Below, in pieces: positions 10,872 through 22,514 of a DNA stretch of 64,000 bases (position 1 is the stretch's first letter; the number at the start of each line of letters is the position of its first letter). The position numbers and the translations under genes are program-made. The stretch is from positions 372,001 through 436,000 of the forward strand of contig JAWWNJ010000029.1 of NCBI GenBank assembly GCA_037176885.1, written 5' to 3'. The DNA comes from Favolaschia claudopus. Lineage: Eukaryota > Basidiomycota > Agaricomycetes > Agaricales > Mycenaceae. The notes under the pieces were generated by a model, which was not told the origin of the DNA, searched no databases, and was given only the letters and a program-made list of their open reading frames with translations.

Positions 10872-13800
10872 ATGGAAAAGCAGGAGAAGAAGAAGGCTTC
10901 TGCGTATTCCAAGCGTAACTCAGGCAGCCTTTATGCTCTCCTTGCATCACTGATATGTGTTTCCATATGATACAGGCAATTCAAACGGAGCAGCTGCTCC
11001 AGTTGGTGAGCAATTTTATTTGTCTTATTATCTTGTGGCAAGAGACGGCTCACGTCCGTGTTATTAGACACTGACTCCGACTCTGACTTCAATGCTGGGC
11101 CAGTTATTGTCGAAGTAGAAGAAAAGAAGAAGAAGACTAAACGGAAGACACGAAAGCGGGGAGAGTCGGAGGAGGAGAACGACGAGTCGGATGCATCTTC
11201 GAGACCGCGAAAGAAGAAGCGGAGGACGACTACTGCGAGTGAGTGACAGTGGGTTTCATACGCGATTTATCAATTGACTGACGATGCCACCACAAGAACG
11301 TCGATCGTCCAACCCAGGGAATCCGTTACTCGAATTCTTCAGTGAGTTCTTTGGTCTGGTCTCTTGTACTCTTCTGCCACAACTTTCTCTACAGAATCCG
11401 AATTCACTCCAGGGACCGAAGAGGACGACGAGGACTCGGGATACGATGCCAGAGAAGACGAGAATGAAAGCGATGGGGATGTGGATGTGGATATGGATAT
11501 GGACATGCAAGAGGAGGGGTATACCCTAACTACGCCGAGCCCTTCACCAGTGAACAAATTCGCCGCGTATGTGAATCCGAATCCCAAACCCTCGACCTCG
11601 GCCGCTCCTCCGGCGGATGGAGGTGATACCACTGGTGCTTTCTTTCGTATTCTACCTCGCGGAAATATCATACTGATGTGAACAGAGGACGACTCCTGCG
11701 ACGATCTTTTGGCAGCAGCTCCGAAGCCGAAACCTTCTTCTGAGAAACCTTCTTCTGAGAAACCTTCTTCTGAGAAACCCTCTAAACGTAGGTCCACAGG
11801 CCGCACATGAGTTTGTTTTACTAACCTTTTGCAGCATCGGCCGATTCTGATGTCACCGAGTCGGATTCGTCTCCAGAACTCATGTTCCCCACAAAACCTT
11901 GTCAGTCCACTTATCCCATCCTTCTTTGCTCGAATATCCTTAGAATTGCCTTCTAGCTTCCTCCAAAGCCCCGGCAAAATCGCTTCAAACAACACCCAAC
12001 CTCGACCCCGACTCCGAGACAGAATCGGATTCGGATTTCGACGCATTCCCCTTGCTTCCTAACAAACCCAATCCAAGTCCGTCTGCGCGTCGAATTGACG
12101 CTTATCCGCCAAAAGTGCGCACGCTCGATCGCTCCAATTCCCCCCCTAAACTAGTCGTGTGTTGTAGGAGCTCGCTCCCAAGCCTGGGTTCCCCGTCCTT
12201 CATGATCAGCATTTACTGGGTCCGTTGGTTCTCGATGCAGCGCAGGGCATCCAGGTGCCCGCAGCGATCAATCAGTTCTTGCGAGATTACCAGCGGGATG
12301 GTGCCAGGTTCTTTTGGGAACGTTATAACCAAGGCCGCGGTGGTCTGCTCGGTGACGATATGGGTCTAGGTACATAGCTGGTTGGAACCTCCAGTTGCTG
12401 CGTGGCTAATCAAGACAAATTCCAAGGAAAAACCATACAAGTCATATCGTTCCTATCTGCTATTATGAAGAAGGATGGCGTTAAGACTGACCGTCGCCGA
12501 CGCTACAAACACGTAGCACAGCTGCAGGAGCGGAAGAACTGGAAAAAGCATATGCCACTTCCTAACGCGACGTGGCCGACATGTCTCATAATTGCCCCGT
12601 CCACCGTCGTACTGAATTGGGCGCGGGAGTTTGAAAAGTGGGGCTACTTTGAGGGTGTGTTTGTTTTTTCCCTGGTTCAATCACCAAATTTAATTTGACC
12701 ACGGTTAGTGGGATGCTACACCGGTTCAGAACGAAAAGCGGTCTTGAATGAGTTCAAGCTGGGGCGGCTGGATGTCGGTATGCGTTGATTCCTTGCCACA
12801 AGGAGAGGCAGAGCGACTGACGTGTCTCGGTAGTTCTCACCAGCTTGGATATCGCTCGTCGCGACATTGTCGAGCTTCAGGATTTGGCTTGGTCGTGTGT
12901 TTTCGTAGATGAGGTCCATACAGGTGAGACCTGACTTTATGGGCTCATTCTCATCTCACCTCACTTCGTTTTGCGCCCGCAGTCAAAAACCCAAAGTCCA
13001 AAACGAGCAGAGCTTTCAATGAGTTTGACTGTATCCGCCGATTCGGACTTACTGGCACTGCTATTCAGAACTCGTATGACGAGCTTTGGACGATTCTGGA
13101 CTGGTCGAGTCCTGGAGCCGTAGGAAGTATCAGGCAATGGCGAAGCTTTGTTTCCAAGCCGCTGCAAGCTGGTCAATCTTCGAAGGCAACGGACGAGGAG
13201 CTTGCTAGGGCCAAAGTGCCTCTCTTTCCTGCTGTGGAATGTCCGAAGCTGACAAATTGATGGCTAGGACGTTTCTGACAAATTTACGAATAACCTGCTC
13301 CCCAAGTTCTTCCTTAGACGGTACGACTTGTAGTTTGTTTTCGGCAAAGGTTGACTGATATTTCTGTAGAACGAAGCAAATAATAGCTGATCAGGTTTCT
13401 GAATTTCAAGAAGCTTTTTGTACTTCGCTCACGCCCCTGCAGCTACCGAAGAAAACTGATCAAGTTGTGTTCTGCCCGTTGACCCCGGCACAACTTCGCG
13501 TGTATAAGCAGGTTATCACAATGGAAGAACTGCAAAACATGCTCCACAGAAACGATCCGTGCCCGTGTGGATCTGGTCGTAGGTAAGTGCAGGTCCGTCT
13601 GTTGTTCAACTCAATGCAGATGCGATTCTGTCGTAGACAAATGAAATGCTGCGTGCCGGCCAATACGAAAGCCGCATTCAAGTTCATGTCGATTTTGATA
13701 AAGCTGTCCAATCATTTGGGTCTTATATTGCCATGTGAGTGCTTTTCTTTGCGCTGCTTCGCCTTCAATGATACGAGATTTCTCCCAGCTCCAACCGACA

Positions 13801-15875
13801 CAAAGGAACAGGTTAGAGTCATTTGATCGATCCCGGCGTGTGATGCTCATCCTCCCCGTAGTTGGTCCGTAACCGCGAACTCGCCGCCGTCGCCTTCCCG
13901 AACGGCAATGCACCATCGTTTAACATAGCCATGATGGATCCGAAGTATTGCGGCAAGTGGAAAGTGAGTGATTTCGCTTGATCCCGGCCTGCCTCTTTTC
14001 CCATGTCAATTTGATTGTAGGTTTTGCTCGACCTTCTGAAGGAATGGAAGCAAGACACAAAGACGACGAACAAAGTTCTCATTTTCACCAAATCCGTTAA
14101 ATTACTCGACATGCTTGCCCATCGGCTGAAGATTGCAAGCAAGTCGTTGTTTCGTCCATCCGCTGCCTGCGCACTGACGATACAATGCATAGGCTATGGC
14201 TTCCTTCAGTTGGACGGGAATACCAAGCAAAGCGACCGTAAGGCTCGTGAACGGTCACTATTCATAGGCTGACAATCACTAGGTATGGACTTGATCGATC
14301 AGTTCCACGAGGATCGCGATGTCTTCGTATTCCTCATCTCGACAATGGCAGGAGGGACAGGCTTGAATTTGACAGGTATACCGTTTTTGTTTTTCCTCCA
14401 AAAATTGACGCTCACGTCATCCTGCAGGTGCCAATAAAGTGGTCATTTTCGGTATGGGTCCTGCGCCATGCCACTCCATAGTCTGACATTGCTCTTTGCT
14501 GCGTACTATAGACCCCAACTGGAGTACGTCCTTTCACTCGTGCAGTATCGTAATCGTTTCTAATGAGCGACGCAGATCCCGCCCATGATCTTCAAGCTAT
14601 GGACCGCGCCTTCAGGTTCGGGCAGACACGAGACGTTTCGGTTGTCCGCCTGCTCGGAGCTGGATCGATTGAAGAGCTGATTTATGCTCGGCAAATCTAC
14701 AAGCAGCAACAGATGGTCATCGGCTACAATGCCAGCATCCAGACTCGGTGCGATGCTAACGAAGATTCGCTGTCCGCTTCTACTGACTTCCGTATCCAGC
14801 TACTTTGAAGGTGTTCAAGGCGACAAGACGAAGCAGGGTGAATTGTTCGGCCTGAACAATATATTCAAACTGCATGAGACCGCTCTTGCAACGAAACATA
14901 CGGTGAAGTTGTTTGACCTGGATTGTTGCTGCTCGCCCGCTCACACACCCACCTCTTCGCCATAGATCGAAAAGGCGCAGGTAGCGGAACTTGATTGGGC
15001 ACTGAGCAGTTTGGAGCCCAAGGCGAACAGCAAGCGGAAGAAAGGCGACAATGACGATGTCATTGAGGCCGAAGGCAAACTGGATAAGGAATATGTGAGG
15101 GTTTTGATTTTACTCTCTTCTTCACTGAGCTCATCGTGCTCCGCAGGGTGACATGAAGGGGCTAGGAGCATTGCTCTTCGACGAGGGTAAGCCATAGAGA
15201 ACAATAGATTCACCAGTCAATGACAACGACGATGCTTTGCAGAACTCCCGCCCGATTCCGCCTTCAAAGAAATGTATACGCATCAGAATCCAGATCTTCT
15301 GGTGCCGAGCAAGATTGAGGAGGAAAGGGCGAAGAAGCTCGTTGAGGTGATACAACAACACAATCTTGACCGCCTGCTCCCGTTCATCGATCATCCCTTC
15401 TTCAGAAACGGGCAAAAAATACGCGAACAAAACGCAAAAAACCTGACTCGACGCGTGACTCGCCCCCCGCTGCGCAGTGGCCACCACCGCGAGTGCACAA
15501 GTGGAATAAAAAGCGTCGCAAGTATGCTGCGCATTTTTCTTCTTTGGCCTCCTCTCACCAGCTGACGTCGTGGACAGGTTTGAGAGCTCAGAGGGCCGTA
15601 TCAAAGCCCTCATTGGTATGGCGGTCATACATGATCCCTCCGAATTGCCGGCTTTTGCGCGGAAATTGTGCGTCGCGATTTGTCCTCGATATTCATTCCA
15701 TTCCTAATGCTCCATCTTTTTTTTCAGTAACCAGGATTACTCTGCAGAGCAACAAGCGAAGTTGATAGAGCAACTGGACGAGTATGAGTCGACATCGGAG
15801 CGCAGCGACCAGAGCGACGACGGTATGCGTGTCGATGCACCGCTCCAAGAGGAGGAAGAAGATATCGACATGTAA
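10872..15875 (+). CDS. ERCC6L2: SNF2-family DNA helicase, ERCC6L2-like
   Basis: A Swi2/Snf2 ATPase built from more than 20 small exons, roughly 1,150-1,250 residues. The N-terminus is Ser/Asp/Lys-rich with an EKPSS repeat. The ATPase core has [12 protein letters not shown] (motif I), [17 protein letters not shown] (Ia), VDEVH (motif II, usually DEAH), [16 protein letters not shown] (III), [13 protein letters not shown] (IV), [18 protein letters not shown] (V) and [12 protein letters not shown] (VI). Between the lobes, [14 protein letters not shown] and a CPCGSG...KCC motif match the ERCC6L2 branch, which acts in transcription-linked repair and end joining in animals. It ends in an acidic tail at 15,875, convergent with otubain. 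No frameshift seen. Role by homology. Confidence 0.85.
11730..11783 (+). repeat. 15-bp tandem repeat encoding KPSSE
   Basis: Three perfect copies of aaaccttcttctgag run from 11,730 to 11,774, followed by a partial fourth. They encode KPSSE units in the disordered N-terminus of the SNF2 protein. The length, a multiple of three, keeps the frame; copy number probably varies between strains. Confidence 0.9.
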
Positions 15876-16061
15876 AAAAGTAGATTGCGCCTCTCTTCCG
15901 GGTTTGGTTTCAGCGGGATTTCCAGCTGTAGTTGTACATCAAACATGTTGTCTGTATACATTACGCCTCACTCATACTACTACACCGCTCACTTGTTACA
16001 AAACTTTGCTAATTAGTGTACATACTACCCTGTTCCTTGCTGTAGACTGTAGATTTATTCG

Positions 16062-17638
16062 TTATTCAGGCTCGGGACGTAGAAGGATGTCATAATGTCC
16101 AGGCCTACAGTATTTAGAGTCGGTTAGTGTGAAGTCGGTAATCTCATAGCAATATTGAAACTGAAGAGCAACAACGTACCTGAAAAGCAACAAAATCGGG
16201 GGTAAATCTCTATCCATCGCATCGTCCGGCGAAATGATCGTGAAGATATCGTTCTCCTGCACGGGTCCCTGGCCGTGGCTGCTGAGTGTAGCGAGCTTGA
16301 GTGTGATGCGCAGGGCGTTGCAGAGCGCCATCATTGGAATGTGGTCTATGTTACGATAAGGCCCAGGGGAAGAGCAGTGGAAGGAGGCCCACCAGCTTCA
16401 GAGTCGACTGCTTCGACTTGGGATTGGCAGAACGCGGCGATGTCTTGGTCGAAGATGAAGTCTTGGTATGGCGTCGGGTTGGTGCGGATTTCGGCTGACT
16501 ATTTGGAGGAAGAAATAACTTGAAGGAGGGAGAGGAGGGAGGATACGCACGGCAATGAGTCGGAAAAAGTACGAGACGTAGTCGGAGACTGTCTGAAGAT
16601 CAAATCAGCAGCACGACCACAAACATACCACATACCCTCCAACAGCCTCTCCAACAACTCCTCCGTCGACAGCGCGATCCCAAAGTTCTCGATAATCTGC
16701 ATCAGCGTGTGCAGCTGCTCTGAAAACTCCTTGTGCACATCGTCTTGAAATGCGATGGTCAAGCCGGCCTCTTTGGACTCGAGGACTTGACGGAAGCGCG
16801 CGACGGTGTCGGGGATGTTGGGGGCGTGCAGCAGGCGGTCTAGGTAGGAGAACGCCACGGCTGTGAAAAATTGATCAGAATCAGAGTCTTTCTATGAGTA
16901 TGCTTCGATGTGAGGAGTTTTGGGGCGTTCAGAAGCTGCTTGCGAAAGCAGATTCAACTCGTCTTTCCAGCCACCAAACGAGCCGCTCCACACCGCATTT
17001 CATCGGCGTCAGAGCGAGCCGCCAGGCGGTTTCCTCACCGCAAACTCTCTAAATTCTCTGGAATGCTGGGAGGGTACGCACATCTGTAGAAACAATTCCC
17101 GTCCCTCGCGGCGCGTCGAAATTGAGTGTATCCGTGAGCATCGAGCCAATCGATCTGACGGACGAAGCTCTGCGAGCCGTCGAGGTATTCAGCGCGCAGC
17201 TCGGATATGGGCGTGATTTCGGCGATGAGCTTCAGGCGCGTGTCGGGGTTGTCGTTGAGCATTTTCTGAGGTTCATTTGGAATTTTAAGCTGAATACTAG
17301 TAAGTCTGGGAGCTGCAGGGCTTACACACCTCCGTCAACGCGGCGATTTCCGCCTGGCTGAGGGATGATAGGGCTGGGGATGATAATAGCGCATCATGAA
17401 AGGTCCCAACTTCTAAGACGGTCTATGGCAGAACGCACGCGTATCCTCTGTGATCTCACGAGGAGGCTGAGTTAGAGTAGGAGGGGGATCGACATCCTCG
17501 ACCTCGGGGAGCTCTGAGCTGCGTATTCTCGCTGTCGAGAATATTACAACCACCGATTGTGGCGCAAAATGAGCTGGCAGACTAACGTGCTGCGGGTGCA
17601 TCTTCGAGTTCGGGGACGGAGGGCTCCGTATTGGACAT
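16062..17638 (-). CDS. OTUB1: Otubain-type deubiquitinase (peptidase C65)
   Basis: A cysteine protease that removes ubiquitin, typically K48-linked in OTUB1. The model starts at 17,638 (MSNTEPSVPELEDAPAA), crosses several short introns, then reads PISELRAEY, QIDWLDAHGYTQFRR and the catalytic DGNCFYR (about 17,070-17,090). Next comes the helical segment AFSYLDRLLHAPNIPDTVARF, then DDAMDRDLPP and the C-terminal SKYCRPGHYDILL that holds the catalytic His. The Asp/His spacing and RPGHYDIL ending are typical of otubains. The stop at 16,062 lies 187 bp from the stop of the convergent SNF2 gene. Exons between 16,330 and 16,500 were not resolved base by base. Confidence 0.88.
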
Positions 17639-18521
17639 TTCAGATTAGGCAACGGTGAGGATCGTACAAGGGGGAAGCTCAAAGAAGGAGAACGGAGAGG
17701 ATGAGATGTAAAGGCGTGCACAGCAATTGAGTATCACATCAACTTCTTGTGGGCGCGTTGTGTGGCGTATACTTATCTAGAACGCGAAGCATGATATAGA
17801 TAGTAGAATAGGTGCGGGACAATGAAACGAGTAAAAATTTCGTGAAAATGGTCATTGTATAGGTCAGCTCAGCGTCGAAAGCCTGCATGTGGATATTATT
17901 GTGCAATGACAACAGGGCCCACAGCGAGCTTGCATGCAGAGTCGAGCAGCCGAACTTTCACGAGCAGCCAGGTCAATCGTTTGGTGGGATAGTTTCGGAA
18001 AAGGATATTGGGGAGAGTGTCAAGCGGAGTGGTCACGGTCCGGCGGTAGATTTGTAGGGCGCGTCAAACGACGCAAAACCGGAACAGTGAGAGACTGGTG
18101 TAGAGCCAAAGGAGACAGAATGCGATTTGATGAAAGAGATTAGAGACTGAACTCTGAAAAGTAGGGATGGGGTGCGGGCGATAGATGCAGATGGGTTGAC
18201 TCGCAAGCTCGGCTAGCCTGAGCTCTCATAAAGCAAAGCAGGATATTGGTAGTACATGGTATGGTTACATTGCATTCATCGGTTTCCTTGAACCCACAGA
18301 AACAATGTAAGAATACAGAGACGTGGAACGGGGGCAGAAAGACTCACCTAACTAGCATATATCCTGTGAGGGAAGATTCCCCTGGCGTGCCATGCACCAC
18401 AACACGATCGTGCGCAGATCGGGCAGCAGAGGTGACATGATTCCGGTGCACTAAACGAGATGCATCGTCAATCGAGCGAAACGGACTTGAATAAAATGAA
18501 TATCCACTCTGTGATTTGCCT
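17639..18521. other. Gene-free stretch
   Basis: About 880 bp between the otubain start and the YAE1 stop. Short frames on both strands (for example 17,934-18,143 plus) have no family signal. It should contain the otubain promoter. Confidence 0.4.
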
Positions 18522-19152
18522 TCAACTTCTGTCGACATGAATGCCAAGCCGCGCACTCAAAGCATGCAGGCGGCCTTCCAGCAATCGTACGTCGTCCATA
18601 GTAGGGCGACTTCTCTGCGCAGCATCCACAATGGGGGCTCCAGCCGTGAGGCGTGAAAGCATATCCTCCAGCCCCTCCATCTTCCGCTTCTCACTAAGCT
18701 CTTCATTTTCATCCATCGGATCGTCTTCCTGCAGATGCTCCCGAGCGTGCGCTTCCGCCTCCAGATCGCGGGGCACGACATCCGTATATCGAACAACAGC
18801 AAGACCCGCAGCAATATCCCGCGCTTCAGACAATAGCGCGTCCTTCTCGGGGTGATCACAGACATTGGATTGAAGAATCGCTGTCAATGCCGACGCCATT
18901 CCACGCAAGAAGCCAATATCTCTTCCCAGTGGTGCGCCGACGGTAGCGAAGCCCGAGTCGAAGCCCTCTTGCAGTGCGGACTCTTTACCAGCAGTGATCC
19001 CTTCGCGGTACCCCGCCTACACAATGGTTTGTTTATCCTTTGCGAGGTGGAGGATGGATTTTGTATACATTGGTGAAGTCTGAGGATATCTTGGCCCACT
19101 CGTTTTCAGTCGCTGTCTCCGATGTTGCTGTTTCGTCCCAAGGAGATTCCAT
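18522..19152 (-). CDS. YAE1: Yae1 domain protein
   Basis: Yae1 with Lto1 forms an adaptor that delivers Fe-S clusters to the ribosome-recycling ATPase Rli1/ABCE1 in the cytosol. Exon 1 starts at 19,152 (MESPWDETATSETATENE) and ends at SDFTN. A 52 bp intron (about 19,017-19,068) leads to AGYREGITAGKESALQEG and DSGFATVGAPLGRDIG, the deca-GX3 type repeat of the Yae1 N domain. The long C-terminal part is helical and acidic (HLQEDDPMDENEELSEKR) and ends HVDRS. The reading frame is intact. A decayed partial copy lies 2.7 kb away at 21.8-22.3 kb. Confidence 0.88.
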
Positions 19153-19551
19153 CGGATTTCAAAGGACTGGCTAGTTCGGAGGGTAGATGATGGTACTTAA
19201 GACGAAAAGGTTTGTCTTCCGTATCCGGATGCTGACTCAGAGCACATACGTTACGACATCTAAAGAAAACATTCAAAAAATCGAGCGAACTGCGACAAGG
19301 TTTGGATTTATTCCTCGAAAGCTCAGAGGAGGTACAGGTATAATTATGATCAACATCTCTCTCGGAAAATTTCTGACTTCCGTTTGGAAGAGCTCGCCCT
19401 TGCTCTCAATCCCGACATCCAGCGTAGGTCGTGCGGCGACTCTGCGCAACGAAAAGCGCAGCCGACGACAGTGCCCGGATGAGTGGACCATAAGACATAG
19501 CTCAGATGTCAATTTGTTATCCAGAGTACTATGCCAGTGGTGTTCAGAACG
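19153..19551. other. Intergenic between YAE1 and membrane protein gene
   Basis: About 400 bp. A 240-codon plus-strand frame (19,187-19,909) overlaps it but is antisense to spliced exons of the next gene, so I take it as a chance frame. Confidence 0.4.
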
Positions 19552-20528
19552 TCAAGCTCGTACCTTTGAAATGTCGTCAGAATTGAATAACAAAGCAAAA
19601 GCAACAGCAAAAAAACTCACCTCGACGTCATCCACCACGAACCCAGCAACACTGGGGCCAACACTCCACGGTCCAGACGCCGAGACCGCTTACCACCGCG
19701 CCCCCTCGGGGCGGAGGATGGGAGGTACTACTAAACCCTGCTCCGCATCGATAACTGCCTGCGCAGACTTCTTCCGGCTCGGAGCGATATGTGGCTTTGG
19801 CACATCAGAATCCTTGTGCTTGTTGTGCCGCGTGTTGGCATGCGTTATGGATTCACGGAGGGCGGCTTCGTCAAAGCCAGACCATTTCTTTTCCATCGAG
19901 GTGAGGTAGGCGGGTGGGTCGCTGAACTGGCCAATCACGCGAGGGAGGGAGGATTTCCGTGGCGCCTTGTCTTTGGGCGATGACTGGTTATCGGTCCGGA
20001 CAGACGACTTTTTAATCTGCATACAGAATGAGTCTGGATCAAAGAGAAGGGCATATGGAAAGAAACGCACCGGTCTGTTGACTGTGTACGCAGGGGGAGG
20101 GGCCGCGATCGGCTTCGTCTTCATCTCTATAACCATCATCTTCTCGACTGTCTGCGAGAAGGAAAGTTTTTTCCTATTGGGCTAGATTTCATTCAACATC
20201 AGTCAAAGAACAACGAATGAAAACATATGAGACTTACATCCGACCTGCTAGGCAAGTCCACACTCCAAGCCTTACTGCTCTTCTGTGCATAATAACACAA
20301 AAGCAGGAACCCAATTCCAAGTGAGACCGCCATGAGCACGATAGCCCAGACGGGTAGCTTGGGAGCGGTGGGGACGCCTTGGGTTAAAGGATCGACCCAG
20401 TTCGACGAGGTAGGCGTCGCGGCCGAAGGCGTGACGAGGAAGGTAGGCATTGGGAACGGGTTCCAGTAGAAAGGGTCGAACGAGGTATAAGGACCGTCGG
20501 TCACTTGGGGAGCAGGAGCAGGAGGCAT
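19552..20528 (-). CDS. Single-pass membrane protein, Pro-rich ectodomain
   Basis: I do not recognise the family. The protein starts at 20,528 with a proline-rich segment (MPPAPAPQVTDGPYTSFDP). One hydrophobic helix follows (VWAIVLMAVSLGIGFLLLCY, about residues 59-79), then a basic, Ser/Lys-rich cytoplasmic tail with KTKPIAAPPPAYTVNRP and KPHIAPSRKK. An intron of 54 bp probably lies after NRP (about 20,017-20,070). The simple stop at 19,690 is likely bypassed by splicing (gtaagc near 19,692), giving the ending GARCVAGFVVDDVEVRA at 19,552. Without a classical signal peptide the orientation is inferred from charge. A TATA box lies about 95 bp upstream. Confidence 0.6.
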
Positions 20529-20620
20529 GTTGTAAGTATAGATGTAGGTGGGTGGGTAGGGATATGTGAGTGTGAATGTAGGCTGAGTAGCGAAGTGAGG
20601 AAGTAAAGCGAAAGGCAGAG

Positions 20621-20630
20621 GTATTTATAC
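20621..20630 (-). promoter_or_regulatory. TATA box of membrane protein gene
   Basis: The minus strand reads GTATAAATAC, about 95 bp upstream of the start at 20,528. Position and match fit a fungal TATA element. Confidence 0.55.
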
Positions 20631-20639
20631 CAAGAAAGG

Positions 20640-21799
20640 AAATAGGGGGCGAGACATACTTCTTCGTGTCTGGGATTTTTTTCGGCGTCTTGCAGTGAGA
20701 CACTACTCTGGATCGGTCCAGAGTGCAGTCCAGATTCTTTGTCTGACTTGAATCCGACGAGAAGTACGCCCGAAGACACCGAATCTACCGAAGACAACGA
20801 GACAAGAAAAAGTTCACCATTTGAGTGATCGGGCAGAACTAGTAGAGAGGAAGCCTAGTCAGCAAAAATCATCGAACGTAAATTAAATCGACGCATTTCA
20901 CTCACCATTTCTAGCCCAATTTGCTGAATGCTCTGAGGTTTACGCCAAACATCGCAAGTCAGCTCGAAGCTCGCAAATCTCGGGGGAAAATGAGACATTT
21001 GGATTTTTTTTGGCCGCATGTCTCAGTAGCGGGTCCGCCATCCCCGAGAGAGCATTCTGGACCTCTCCGGGCATTTTTTTGTCTCCAATGGGAGGTCGTA
21101 AATTTTTGAAATCTTATTCCTAGTCATGGACGTGTTACCCCCCCGCTCTGAGGAGCGACAGCGATCAATGATCTGAGCGTTCGCCGTGATGACGGGTTCC
21201 CGTTTGGGCAATATCCGCTCAATAAGGAAGTACCTCCGTATTTTCAGAGCTTCGTCTTGTAGCTCACTCTATGGACTCCCTCTTGTCTCTACTACCCTAA
21301 TCTACGCATAATACTCAACATGGAATCACATTCGTTCGCTCAGACGACCTCGTACCCTCAAAATCCAGTGCAATGGATGGAGCACATCTTGTGCACAAGC
21401 TGCAAACTCACCCAACTACTTGTTGACTCGGAATTGGTGCTGTATAGGCGAAGAGGTGTCAAAATTGATAATCGACTCCTCCCCGGACATGGTAGCAAGA
21501 GAAAAACGCGAAAGAACGCGAGGTAGTTGTAAAGTGAGCGCGTCTCGGACGTACTTCCTTTTTGAGTGGATTCTTCCAAAACGGGCAGCCGTCATCATGC
21601 CGGCCTGTTCATCATTGATGAATGTCGCTCCTCAGCGTGACCCCTCGACAAATCCAAGACTTTATATACGTTTGAACGACTATCTTCAAGAGAGTATATA
21701 AAGTCTTGTTACGAGACTATCTTATTCCCATGCGCTGTGAACGAAATTACGAATAAGAGGACTGAGATTGAGAGCACTTGGAGACAAACTTGCTGAGCT
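20640..21799. other. Gene-free stretch
   Basis: No supported coding sequence. T-rich runs (for example 21,005-21,013) and a perfect inverted repeat at 21,655-21,708 are the only structures. Short frames such as 21,320-21,526 plus show no family signal. Confidence 0.4.
21655..21708. repeat. Perfect 15-bp inverted repeat, 24-nt loop
   Basis: The left arm caagactttatatac (21,655-21,669) is the exact reverse complement of the right arm at 21,694-21,708. It could form a stable hairpin or be the ends of a tiny foldback element or protein-binding site. No T-run follows that would suggest a pol III terminator. Confidence 0.8.
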
Positions 21800-22290
21800 C
21801 TGCAATTTGCCTTCAACTTCTAACGACAGTGAGACCAAGCCGCGCACTCAAAGCATGCAGACGACCATCCAAGAGCCGGACGTCGTCCATAGCAGAACTG
21901 AGCCGCGAAAGCATATCCTAGAGCCCCTCCGTCTTCCGCTTCTCGAGCCGCTTGGCTCTTCATTTTCATCCATCGGAACGTCTTCCTCAACATACTCCCG
22001 AACGTGAGCTTCTGTCTCCAAATCGCGAGTCGCGTGGCGCGACATCCGCAGGAACGACAGCCAGCCTCGCAGCAATCGCGCGCGATTCAAGTTCATACAG
22101 TGGCGCTTCCTTCTCCGGGTGCTTACAGACGTCGAGTGGAAACATCGCTGTCAATGCCGACGCCATTCCACACAAAAATCGATGTCTCTTGAAGTTTTTC
22201 CCATTGGAGCGCCAACGGTAGCAAAAGCCCCTTCAAGTCTTTGTTTCCATCGTGGCTGTCTCGTCCCGGGGATTCCGTCTACCACCCGTC
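21800..22290 (-). pseudogene. Partial decayed copy of YAE1
   Basis: The DNA closely resembles 18,512-19,150. The shared tract begins at tttgccttcaacttct and covers the C-terminal coding part (matching phrases include gccgcgcactcaaagcatgcag and cggacgtcgtccatag-like sequence). Peptide fragments GMASALTAM, DVCKHPEKEAPL and DVPMDENEE match YAE1 in shifting frames. The block encoding the Yae1 repeat and the intron is deleted, while a trace of exon 1 (tgtctcgtcccggggattcc) remains near 22,255. It is a duplicated then decayed copy and cannot encode a working protein. Confidence 0.8.
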
Positions 22291-22369
22291 TAGTAGCGTA
22301 GCTGACTGGGGGGAAGGAGGAAACGAACATTTGCATCATAATTATACTTAGCTGAGATATCTTACGTTA

Positions 22370-22383
22370 TGGCGCATGCGCCA
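22370..22383. repeat. 14-bp perfect palindrome
   Basis: tggcgcatgcgcca reads the same on both strands. It sits between the YAE1 pseudogene and the TIR element and could be a binding site for a dimeric factor or chance. Confidence 0.5.
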
Positions 22384-22514
22384 TTCTTGGCAACAACTTG
22401 GCAACTTAAACCTTACAATTTTATGCCTGGGAATTCGGCCGATTCCCTCCTGTTCAGGCAGAGGTGATACATACAAAATTCGAGTGCCTAGAGCGTATAA
22501 ACCTATACAGCACA

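Noticed and set aside
19187..19909. 240-codon plus-strand ORF
   Set aside because: It overlaps, antisense, the spliced exons of the membrane protein gene, has no family signal and a chance-like composition.
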